Assembly: GCA_026421245.1 (NCBI GenBank)
Contig: JAPKDJ010000005.1
Coordinates: 34,379-98,378, forward strand
Origin: Akkermansiaceae bacterium
Lineage (GTDB): Bacteria > Verrucomicrobiota > Verrucomicrobiia > Verrucomicrobiales > Akkermansiaceae
Reading direction: 5' to 3'
Length of the DNA stretch: 64,000 nucleotides
This document shows, one piece after another, positions 1 through 7,315 of the stretch; position 1 is the first letter of the stretch; the number at the start of each line of letters is the position of its first letter. The notes under the pieces were generated by a model. The model saw nothing but the letters and a program-made list of their open reading frames with translations, did not search any database and had not been told where the DNA came from. A program made the translations under genes and the position numbers.

Positions 1-220
1 ACTCAGTGCGGAAGAAGGAGGCGTAGGGGTGTTTGCGGGTGCGTGCTTTGCAGGGGCGAGGGTGGGGCCACTGAAAGTCCGGGGTGCGGTTTGACTCTCC
101 TTGGTAGTAGTCGTTCTGGGCGGTGCGGGCCCGGGTGATTTCTTTGACCGGGAAAAAATTCTGGACGATGAGGTAGCCTTCAGAGTTGGGAAACTCGCGA
201 CGTCTTTTCTTGGGGAGCAT
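1..220 (-). CDS. Unknown protein, 3' end cut by window
   Basis: An open frame starts with ATG at 220 and runs off the left edge, giving 73 visible residues that begin MLPKKRRREFPNSEGYLIVQ. The visible part is very basic and rich in Arg, Lys and aromatic residues. No signal peptide or membrane segment is seen and I do not recognise a family. It lies 33 bases downstream of the alaS stop on the same strand, so it may be cotranscribed with alaS. The start is inferred only from the first ATG of the frame. Confidence 0.5.
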   Translation of the reverse strand, partial: MLPKKRRREFPNSEGYLIVQNFFPVKEITRARTAQNDYYQGESNRTPDFQWPHPRPCKARTRKHPYASFFRTE

Positions 221-253
221 GAGGCAGGGGGGGCTTAGGCTCTGCGGCTCAGA

Positions 254-2950
254 CTAAAGTCCAAGCTGCGAGTTTGCTGCTGCTGCGAGGTCGGCAAGTT
301 TGTGACGTTCGGGGGCAGCGCCCCGGGCCATGTCTGGCTTGCCGCCGCCTTTCCCGCCGGCGATGGGGCCGAGGTCCTTGATGAGGTTTCCAGCGCCGTG
401 ACCAGCGTTGTTTCCGTCTTCACCACAAAGGGCTCCGAGGTGAAGCTTGGAGCCGTCATCGACGATGAGGAAAGCGGCTTGGGAGAAGTGGATCTTCTTC
501 AGGCCGTTGAGAAGCTCCTGAAGGAGGGAGGGAGAGCCTTCGGTGGCGATGACGATGTTGCCGGTGATGTTTTGGTCGGCGATGAGGGCATCGGCCATGC
601 GGGCGGCACCAGCAGACTGGGCCTTTTTGAGGGCTTTCTCGGCTTCGATGGCTTGGGCTTTGATCTCAGCAGCGGAGGCGTCGTCAGCGACGGAGAAGGT
701 GTCGGCTTCGAGTTTGGTGAGAGCTTCGTTGGCAGCAGTGAGCTTGGCGAGAGCCTCGTTTTTTTCAGTGGTTTCCTTTTCCTGCTGTTCGGCGAGGAAA
801 GCTTCGGCAGCGGGGCCGCAGAGGGCTTCGATGCGGCGGACGCCGGAGCCGGTGGAGCCTTCCGATTTAATTTTGAAGAGGCCGATGTCGGAGGTGTTGC
901 GAACGTGGGTGCCGCCGCAGAGTTCCATTGAGTAGCTGTCGAGGGTTTGGTTGCCGCCGCCGATTTGGACGACGCGAACCAGGTCACCGTATTTGTCGCC
1001 GAAGAACTGCATGATGTCGGCGCGATCCTTGACGTCGGCGTGGGGGACCTCGATCCAGGAAACGGTGTCGCTGGCCTGGATGGAGGCGTTGACCTTTTCT
1101 TCGATGGCGGTGAGTTGCCCCGGGGTGACGGCTTTGGAGTTGAAGTCAAAAGTGAGACGCTCATGCGTGACGCTGGATCCTTGCTGGGTCGCATCTGACG
1201 AGACGACTTCGTGAAGGGCCCAGTGGAGAAGGTGGGTGGCGGTGTGGTGAGCCTCGATGGGAGCGCGGAGGCGGCGGTCAATGGTGAGAGTCACGGTATC
1301 GCCGACGGAGGGGAGGTCTCCTTTGACTTGGTGGGCGACAGCGGATCCGATTTTTTGAGTGCCGGTGATTTTGGAATCGTTGAGGGATCCGGAGTCACCT
1401 TCCTGGCCACCCATCTCGGTGAAGAAGACGGTCTTGTCGGTGATGACGAGGTCGTCGTGGATTTCGAGAGCGGTCGCTTCGCAGGTGTCGTTTTCGAAGC
1501 CCACGAATTCAGTGACGGCCTCGGTGGAGATGTCGGTGGCGCGGATGACGGTTTTCTTTTGAGCACCGCGGGAGAGTTCGCGGGCTTCTTCCATACGGGC
1601 TTCGACTGCAGCTTCGTCGAGAGAAATGCTCCGCTCGCGGCAAAGGAGAGCGGTGAGGTCGAGAGGGAAGCCGAAGGTGTCGTAGAGCTGGAAAGCGTCT
1701 TCGGGCGGGAAAACTTCGCCGTCGGCGGCTTTCTCGAATTTCTCCAGTCCACGGTCGAGGGTCTTGTTGAAAGAGTCCTCTTCGGAGGCGAGGGTTTCTT
1801 TGACGATTTCGGTGCGGGTTTTGATCTCGGGGAAGACGTTACCGAATTCGGTAACGAGGGTGTCAACGAGGTCGGGAAGGAAGGGTTTTTCGCCGGTGAA
1901 GCCGAGAGCCCGGCCGTATTTGACGCCGCGGCGGAGGATGCGCCGGAGGACGTAGTTGCGGCCGGTGTTGCCGGGCATGATGCCGTCGGCGATGGAGAAG
2001 GAGAGAGTGCGGATGTGGTCGGCGATGACGCGGAAGGCGATGGCTTCTTCGAGTGCTTCGTGATCTTCGCCGGGGTAGACATCGACATACTTTTTGCCGC
2101 TGAGTTCTTCGAGTTTTCGGAAGATGGGCTGGAAGACGTCGGTGGCGTAGTTGGTGGGCTTTTCCGAGAAGTCGGTGAAGCCTTTGGTGTTTTGGATGAG
2201 GGAGCAGACGCGCTCGAAGCCCAAGCCGGTGTCGACGTGTTTGGCGGGGAGGTCGCGGTAGGTGCCGTCTTCTTCGGCGTTGTATTGGATGAAGACGAGA
2301 TTCCAAATCTCGATGCAGAGGTCGGAGTCCATGTTGACGAGCTTACCGCCGGTGTCGCCGTTGGGGGTCATGTCGACGTGGAGTTCAGAGCAGGGACCGC
2401 AGGGGCCGGTGTCGCCCATCTTCCAGAAGTTGTCTTCGACGTTGCCGTTGACGATTTGGACTTTGGGATCGAGTCCAGCTTTCTCAAAATGGGCAGCCCA
2501 GAGGTCCCAGGCTTCCTGATCGAACTCGGAGGGGTCGCCTTCGGACGGCGCGTAGACGGTGGCGTAGAGTCGGTTGGCGGGGAGGCCCCAGCGTTCGACG
2601 ATGAGTTCCCAGGCCCAGTCGATGGCTTCTTTTTTGAAGTAGTCGCCGAAAGACCAGTTTCCGAGCATTTCGAAAAGGGTGTGGTGGTAGGTGTCGTAGC
2701 CGACGTCCTCGAGATCATTGTGTTTTCCGCCGGCGCGGATGCACTTCTGGGTGTCGGTTGCGCGGGGAGGATCGTAGGGAGCTTTTTCGGTGCCGAGGAA
2801 GTAGGGGATGAATTGGTTCATGCCGGCATTCACAAACATGAGTGTGTCCCGGGCCGCAGGAGCTGGAAGAAGCGACGAAGCAGGCACGATGGTGTGCTGC
2901 TTTTCTTTAAAGAAGTCGAGGAAGCTATTGCGAATCTCTGCCGAAGTCAT
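254..2950 (-). CDS. alaS: Alanine--tRNA ligase
   Basis: This 898-residue protein charges tRNA-Ala with alanine in the cytosol. The class II catalytic domain begins near residue 1 with the family opening SAEIRNSFLDFF and continues with RATDTQKCIRAGGKHNDLE. The editing domain carries the HxxxH site within EAHHTATHLLHWAL and the CGGTH metal site. The C-terminal C-Ala domain ends with the glycine-rich GGKGGGKPDMARG segment. Length is normal for bacterial AlaRS (about 870-900). The ATG at 2950 is chosen because the conserved N-terminus starts directly after it. It is a single-copy housekeeping gene, followed after 33 bases by an unknown gene on the same strand. Confidence 0.97.
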   Translation of the reverse strand: MTSAEIRNSFLDFFKEKQHTIVPASSLLPAPAARDTLMFVNAGMNQFIPYFLGTEKAPYDPPRATDTQKCIRAGGKHNDLEDVGYDTYHHTLFEMLGNWSFGDYFKKEAIDWAWELIVERWGLPANRLYATVYAPSEGDPSEFDQEAWDLWAAHFEKAGLDPKVQIVNGNVEDNFWKMGDTGPCGPCSELHVDMTPNGDTGGKLVNMDSDLCIEIWNLVFIQYNAEEDGTYRDLPAKHVDTGLGFERVCSLIQNTKGFTDFSEKPTNYATDVFQPIFRKLEELSGKKYVDVYPGEDHEALEEAIAFRVIADHIRTLSFSIADGIMPGNTGRNYVLRRILRRGVKYGRALGFTGEKPFLPDLVDTLVTEFGNVFPEIKTRTEIVKETLASEEDSFNKTLDRGLEKFEKAADGEVFPPEDAFQLYDTFGFPLDLTALLCRERSISLDEAAVEARMEEARELSRGAQKKTVIRATDISTEAVTEFVGFENDTCEATALEIHDDLVITDKTVFFTEMGGQEGDSGSLNDSKITGTQKIGSAVAHQVKGDLPSVGDTVTLTIDRRLRAPIEAHHTATHLLHWALHEVVSSDATQQGSSVTHERLTFDFNSKAVTPGQLTAIEEKVNASIQASDTVSWIEVPHADVKDRADIMQFFGDKYGDLVRVVQIGGGNQTLDSYSMELCGGTHVRNTSDIGLFKIKSEGSTGSGVRRIEALCGPAAEAFLAEQQEKETTEKNEALAKLTAANEALTKLEADTFSVADDASAAEIKAQAIEAEKALKKAQSAGAARMADALIADQNITGNIVIATEGSPSLLQELLNGLKKIHFSQAAFLIVDDGSKLHLGALCGEDGNNAGHGAGNLIKDLGPIAGGKGGGKPDMARGAAPERHKLADLAAAANSQLGL

Positions 2951-3175
2951 GACGGGGGCTTTAGGACCACATTTTGGGGAAAGGGGGAAGTTTGAAGTTC
3001 GAAGTGTTGGAGGAAGAGCTCACGCTGAGGAGCGGAGGGTTATGGGGCTTGGGGGGCTTGGCTAAGGAGGGGGGAGGCGCAATTTTTACAAATGAGCACA
3101 GATTTTGGACGGGGTTAAGGGAGATTTGGGAAAGGGGGCATTGGCAAGGTGGGTTTGAGTGACTAAGGTGGTCAA

Positions 3176-4327
3176 ATGTCCGATGAACCTGCGCTACCCT
3201 TTGTTTCAGCTCCTTCTTCAAGATTGGTTTCGCTGGATGCTTTTCGGGGGTTTGTGATGTTTTGGATCGTGGGGGGAGAGGCGATTGCACATGCGCTGGC
3301 GCATCTGGAAGGGATGAAGTCGGAGGCGCTGGATACGGTTGTGCTGCAGTTGACTCATGTGGAGTGGGAAGGGTTTCGGTTTTATGATCTGATTTTTCCG
3401 TCCTTTATTTTTATTGTAGGGACATCGCTGGTGTTTTCACTCAGCAAGCTGGGGGATCGAAGGGATGCGACGCGTCGGGTGATCCGACGGGGATTGTTGC
3501 TCTGGTTGATCGGGATTATTTATTACGGAGGGGTTTCGAAGGGGTTTTATAACGAAGAGGCGCATGAAGGGGTTCGTTTGCTTGGAGTGCTGCAACGCAT
3601 CGGGATCTGTTATCTGGTGACGGGGTTGTTGTTTCTTTACGTGCCGCTGAGAGGACTGGTGTTTTTGTTTGTGGCCTTGCTCGCAGGGTCGTGGGCCTTG
3701 CTGACTTTCGTGGCGGTTCCGGGGCAGGATGCAATCAGCTTTGAAGAGGGGAAGAATTTGACAAACTGGTTTGATTCGAAATATTTGCCGTTCTTCAAGT
3801 GGAATGGTCCTCATGATCCGGAGGGGATTCTTTCGACGCTTCCAGCGATTGGGACGTGTTTGCTCGGAGTTTTTGCGGGCTTGTTTTTGAAGGGAGTAAG
3901 GCTGTCGCAGGCGAAAAAATGTGGTCTACTCCTAGTGGCCGGAACGGGGTTGATTTTCCTTGGGAATTACTGGGGGCAATCATTTCCTGTGATTAAGAAT
4001 TTGTGGACGTCAAGCTTCGTGCTGGTGGCGGGTGGATGGAGCTTGGTTGTTCTTGGAATGTTTTATTTGCTCGTGGATTGGGTCGGTTTCAAAGGCTGGG
4101 CGATGCCGTTTGTGTGGATCGGGATGAATCCGATTACGGTTTATCTCCTGACCAGCGTGATTAATTTCAACGAGATTGCATCGCGGGTTTTGGGTGGGCC
4201 GGTGGCGGAGTGGGTTGATGGATTGGTGCCGGGGCTTGGCGCCTTATTGATTGCCCTTGCGGGAATGGCGCTCGTTCTTTTGCTCTGCCGGTATCTCTAT
4301 AAGAAAGATGTGTTCATTAAAATCTAG
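3176..4327 (+). CDS. DUF5009/COG4299 membrane acyltransferase (HGSNAT-like)
   Basis: A 383-residue integral membrane protein. Residues 17-35 contain the signature RLVSLDAFRGFVMFWIVGG typical of the DUF5009/NagX/heparan-alpha-glucosaminide N-acetyltransferase family, followed by about ten hydrophobic segments. Family members are thought to move acyl groups onto amino sugars across the membrane; the true substrate here is unknown. It is transcribed away from alaS and converges on the gene at 4574-5218. ATG at 3176 gives a soluble N-terminus of normal length. In a window rich in sulfatases a role in amino-sugar use is plausible, but this is inference. Confidence 0.85.
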   Translation: MSDEPALPFVSAPSSRLVSLDAFRGFVMFWIVGGEAIAHALAHLEGMKSEALDTVVLQLTHVEWEGFRFYDLIFPSFIFIVGTSLVFSLSKLGDRRDATRRVIRRGLLLWLIGIIYYGGVSKGFYNEEAHEGVRLLGVLQRIGICYLVTGLLFLYVPLRGLVFLFVALLAGSWALLTFVAVPGQDAISFEEGKNLTNWFDSKYLPFFKWNGPHDPEGILSTLPAIGTCLLGVFAGLFLKGVRLSQAKKCGLLLVAGTGLIFLGNYWGQSFPVIKNLWTSSFVLVAGGWSLVVLGMFYLLVDWVGFKGWAMPFVWIGMNPITVYLLTSVINFNEIASRVLGGPVAEWVDGLVPGLGALLIALAGMALVLLLCRYLYKKDVFIKI

Positions 4328-4445
4328 CAGCCTCTCGGACTTGCCCAATCCGGAAAGTTCATTTTATCAATTGGTTCAAATCGTCCTAAGTCCGACAAAC
4401 TGCTAGGGCCCCTTGAAACGCGGTGGGGTCATCTTTCTACGGAAT

Positions 4446-4469
4446 GTACAAGCACTCGAGTGCTTGTAC
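4446..4469. repeat. 24-bp perfect palindrome between convergent genes
   Basis: The 24 bases form a perfect inverted repeat centred on CTCGAG: left arm GTACAAGCACTC, right arm its exact complement. As RNA it could fold as a 10-bp stem with a UCGA tetraloop. No U-run follows on either strand, so it is not a standard intrinsic terminator. It sits in the 246-base spacer between two convergent genes, where a bidirectional transcription barrier, a protein-binding site or a dispersed short repeat are all possible. Confidence 0.6.
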
Positions 4470-4573
4470 TCTCGAAAGAGTTCCGGGTTCTTTGTCGATC
4501 TCGTGTTCCACCAGAACTTGGACAGGCCGGGGGGGATCCTTTCAAAACTGAAGGAGGACACCGTGATTGAACT

Positions 4574-5218
4574 TTAGTCCTTCGGGAAATCGATACGCAT
4601 TTGATCTTCTTCGAAGATGATGCGGCCGCCGGCGCGGGTGGTGATGTCTTTTTCCATCCACTTGAGTTCTTTTTCGAAGAGATTGCCGAGGGAGGAGAAG
4701 GCGTCTTGAGTGAAGAAAAGGAAGCCCTGGGGAACGCGGGCCCGACCGAGTTTTCCACCAACGGCGAGGAGGCCCCAGAGGCGACCGCCGTCTTTGTGGA
4801 TGTAGGTGGTGAAGGAGCCGTCTTCTTTTTTCTTACGTTCGATGCGGACGAACATGGAGACGGTCTGGGGGTGGCCTTTGATTTCGCGCTCGATGATGAT
4901 TTCGACGCGGCCGCCTTCTGCTTCATCGAAGCGGACCCAGACGCCTTTCATTTCAACGTGGTCGGCGAGCGTGCCTTCCTGGCGGGCCTTGAGGGTGTTG
5001 GCAAGCCAGGTATTGATCTGGCGTTCGGTGATGGTGATGGGGTTGCGGCTTTTGGCTGCGAACTCGATCATTCCAGGGACGCTGGAGGGATTGCTTTGGC
5101 GGTCAGCTTCTTCACGTCCGGCAATGTCGTCGAGGTCCTGAGATTGGAAGCTGAGATAGATTCCAAATCCCAGACCGCCCACGAAAGCGAGGGTGAAGAG
5201 GAAGAAATAGCGTTTCAT
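4574..5218 (-). CDS. Membrane-anchored protein of unknown function
   Basis: A 214-residue protein with a single N-terminal hydrophobic segment (MKRYFFLFTLAFVGGLGFGIYL), then a polar domain predicted to lie outside the cytoplasm. The anchor lacks a clear cleavage site, so it is probably an uncleaved signal anchor. The region around residues 55-75 (ITITERQINTWLANTL) is amphipathic and helical in character. I do not recognise a named family. ATG at 5218 begins directly before the basic-hydrophobic anchor. It is separated by 170 bases from the FmdB gene downstream of it on the map and is probably transcribed alone. Confidence 0.7.
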   Translation of the reverse strand: MKRYFFLFTLAFVGGLGFGIYLSFQSQDLDDIAGREEADRQSNPSSVPGMIEFAAKSRNPITITERQINTWLANTLKARQEGTLADHVEMKGVWVRFDEAEGGRVEIIIEREIKGHPQTVSMFVRIERKKKEDGSFTTYIHKDGGRLWGLLAVGGKLGRARVPQGFLFFTQDAFSSLGNLFEKELKWMEKDITTRAGGRIIFEEDQMRIDFPKD

Positions 5219-5388
5219 GGTGCTAGCTTCGCGAAAGTTACGGGCTCTGACAAGCTCTCAGGAAGGGATTGAACTGACGGGGGCAAAAGGGCGGAGCGCC
5301 ACTTCGCTTTTGGTTTTTGGCGGTTGGTTTTTAGCTCCGGTGAGGTGGGAGGTGGAGGCGGGGCGACCGGGAATAGGTTCCTGAGAGG

Positions 5389-5667
5389 TTAGTCTGAGGA
5401 TTTGGAGGGTTTGGTCTCCTTTTTCTCTTTCTTGGGAGCGCTGGATTCGGAAGCTTTTTTCTCCCCGGCTTTGTAGGATTCGGAGCGGTAGTCGGTTTGG
5501 TAAAAGCCTGAGCCTTTAAAAATGATGCCCGCTCCGGTTCCGAGGAGGCGTTTGACCGGGCCGTCGCAACCTTCCTGAGGGCAGTCGGTGAGCTTGGGGT
5601 CGTTCATACTTTGAAAGACCTCAAAGAGGTGGTCGCACTTTTCGCACTTATAGTCGTAGTTGGGCAT
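5389..5667 (-). CDS. FmdB-family zinc ribbon protein
   Basis: A 92-residue protein with the N-terminal FmdB zinc ribbon: MPNYDYKCEKCDHLFEV, then DCPQEGC, giving two cysteine pairs for zinc, followed by the family's VKRLLGTGAGIIFKGSGFYQTDY. The C-terminal 30 residues are a low-complexity Lys/Glu/Ser tail (SAPKKEKKETKPSKSSD), common in this family. FmdB-like proteins are small putative regulators with no firmly established role. The gene is 12 bases downstream of the Ldh-family gene and probably shares its transcript. Confidence 0.9.
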   Translation of the reverse strand: MPNYDYKCEKCDHLFEVFQSMNDPKLTDCPQEGCDGPVKRLLGTGAGIIFKGSGFYQTDYRSESYKAGEKKASESSAPKKEKKETKPSKSSD

Positions 5668-5679
5668 TTTGGCTGGATG

Positions 5680-6759
5680 TTACGCTTGTTCTTCGGGGAA
5701 GTTTTCGAGTTCCCACCCGGAGTGGCCGACTTCGTCGGCGAGTTCCTTGAATTCGGCAAGTTCGGCGGCCGAGAAGAGTAATCCGCCGGTGGCATCGGTG
5801 CGCTTGCGGAAGCCCGCCTCGATTTGGCCGGGGAGGAGGCATTTGTCGTTGCCGTGGCCGAGGACGTCATCGAGGACCGCCTTCATGTTGGCGGACTGGG
5901 AGCCGTGGACGAAAGAGCCGCTGCTCCAAGCATCGGGGTGAATGACCTGAAAGTAAAAGCATGAAGTTGTTTTGGCCCCTTGGCGTCCGCGTTCGGTGGG
6001 GATGTTTCCTCCGATGAAGCCGCCGACGAGTTCATTGATCAAGGACATGCCGTATCCTTTGTGTCGGCCAAAGGGGAGAAGGGCTGCGACTTCATTGGGG
6101 TCGGTGGTTTCGTTCCCGTTTTTATCAACGGCGGCACCGGGAGGGAGGGGCTTTCCTTCGCGTTTGAGTTGTTGGACACGGCCCATGGCGATCGTCGAGG
6201 TGGCCCAGTCGATCACGATGGGGAAGCCGTTGGCTTCCTGGGTGGGGAAGCCCCATGAGTGGGGGTTGGTTCCAAGGGTGGGGTATTTGCCGAAGAAGGG
6301 AATGACTTCGGCGAGGGTGGAGGTGCAGTTGGTGTAGGCGATGTAGCCTTTTTCGGCGGCCTTCATGACATAGCCGCCGCCCCAGAGGTAGTGGAAAGCG
6401 TTGTCGATAGCGACCTGCCCGACGCCGTATTCGTCGGCCATTTCGATGCAGCGATCGATGGCGGAGACGGCAACAGCCTGCCCGAGTTTTTTGTGGGCGT
6501 TCCAGACTTCGGAGGCTTTGAAGCGATCATTGACGACCTCGATTTGAGCGCCGGGGACGCAACCACCGGCGGCGGAGCCGAAGAGGTGGTCGAGGTGAAG
6601 GGCTTTGAGAGCGTTGTGTGTTCGGATTCCGTGACGGGTGGCATCCTGGCAGACTTGAGCGGCGATGATTGATTCGTCGGCATCATAGCCACGAGCCTGA
6701 TAGGCGGCGGCGACCAATTCATCATGTTTGCTGGCTGGGACTACGTGGAATTCGCTCAT
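5680..6759 (-). CDS. Ldh-family (malate/L-lactate dehydrogenase-like) oxidoreductase
   Basis: A member of the NAD(P)-dependent Ldh/MDH2-type family (AllD, ComC, YlbC group), which oxidises 2-hydroxy acids such as ureidoglycolate, malate or sulfolactate; substrate not determined. The signatures are CQDATRHGIRTHNALK near residue 35, the WGGGYVMKAA segment, PTLGTNPHSWGFPT, and LLPFGRHKGYGMSLINELV. I chose ATG at 6759 (359 residues, MSEFHVVPASK) because the family begins there; a TTG at 6813 would add 18 poorly conserved residues. A perfect palindrome about 110 bases upstream may be its operator. FmdB follows 12 bases later. Confidence 0.88.
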   Translation of the reverse strand: MSEFHVVPASKHDELVAAAYQARGYDADESIIAAQVCQDATRHGIRTHNALKALHLDHLFGSAAGGCVPGAQIEVVNDRFKASEVWNAHKKLGQAVAVSAIDRCIEMADEYGVGQVAIDNAFHYLWGGGYVMKAAEKGYIAYTNCTSTLAEVIPFFGKYPTLGTNPHSWGFPTQEANGFPIVIDWATSTIAMGRVQQLKREGKPLPPGAAVDKNGNETTDPNEVAALLPFGRHKGYGMSLINELVGGFIGGNIPTERGRQGAKTTSCFYFQVIHPDAWSSGSFVHGSQSANMKAVLDDVLGHGNDKCLLPGQIEAGFRKRTDATGGLLFSAAELAEFKELADEVGHSGWELENFPEEQA

Positions 6760-7147
6760 TTGTATGACTGGTTTTGGTGGGCTGGAGACTGGCTTTTTTC
6801 GTGGAGTTGGCAAGTGTCAAGAGAACGAGGCGGCCTTTGAATTCTCGAAAGTTTTTTTAAGCCCTCAAGAATATCTTCGATATTCTAAAAATGATGACGA
6901 TCGAATATTAAGGATTAATTAGTTTGCGGTCTTCGGTATGAACAGCTTTGGCAAAGGACGACTGCCGTTTCTGGTGGTTTTGATCGAGCGTCTCGCGACT
7001 GATCACGCGGAGCTGATGCTCCCTTCGTTCCCGTGGAGAGGGGAGGAGGTCCGGGAACCGCGAACGGTCACTGGGACGAGGGGGATTTAGGAGGAGCGAC
7101 AAGGCGCATTTCAAAATCAACAGGATTGGATATGAAATTTTGAATTG
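6760..7147. other. Intergenic region upstream of the Ldh gene
   Basis: This 388-base stretch holds the presumed promoter of the Ldh-family gene and the palindrome at 6868-6886. Short open frames exist on both strands (for example 6908-7120 minus), but none shows recognisable protein features. Its right end borders a decayed PEP-CTERM-like gene tail, so part of it may be eroded coding sequence from that gene. Confidence 0.5.
6868..6886. promoter_or_regulatory. Candidate operator: 8-bp inverted repeat with 3-base spacer
   Basis: The sequence AGAATATC-TTC-GATATTCT is a perfect dyad of two 8-base arms. It lies about 110 bases before the Ldh-family start on the minus strand, in AT-rich DNA unlike the coding sequence around it. 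The short spacer and 19-base span fit a dimeric helix-turn-helix regulator. No regulator gene is adjacent, so the protein is unknown. It could also be a weak hairpin, but there is no terminator context on the minus strand. Confidence 0.4.
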
Positions 7148-7315
7148 ATGACCGGTTGGATTGGTGAGGGGCCGGTTTTCATTTCCGATGTCACTCGCGG
7201 AAGTCTGCGTGATCTTGGATACAATGTAGAGTTGATCAATGTTCCAGGACCAGGACCCGCGATGCTACTTTTCGGGGGGCTTGCAATGATGATTGGTTGT
7301 CGTAGGCGCCCCTAA
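7148..7315 (+). pseudogene. Remnant of a PEP-CTERM-tailed secreted protein
   Basis: The frame encodes 55 residues. The first half, with FISDVTRGSLRDLGYNVEL, resembles the C-terminal end of large secreted metalloprotease-like proteins of this phylum (ISxVTxGxLxDLGY). The last 24 residues look like a PEP-CTERM sorting signal: VPGPGP, a hydrophobic helix (AMLLFGGLAMMIG) and a basic end (RRRP), with the usual Glu of PEP changed to Gly. A stop lies just upstream in the same frame at 7133-7135, and no body of the protein is present, so this is a truncated tail. It overlaps the stop of the convergent sulfatase by 4 bases. Confidence 0.6.

Noticed and set aside
1211..2995. Long open frame of 594 codons on the plus strand over alaS
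   Set aside because: It lies antisense to the clearly identified alaS and its translation is Gly/Glu/Val/Phe-rich, as expected from the complement of high-GC coding sequence; no domain is recognised.
6908..7120. 70-codon frame on the minus strand in the gap before the PEP-CTERM remnant
   Set aside because: Composition is Arg/Pro-rich without signal peptide, helix or known motif, and there is no neighbouring gene arrangement that supports it.
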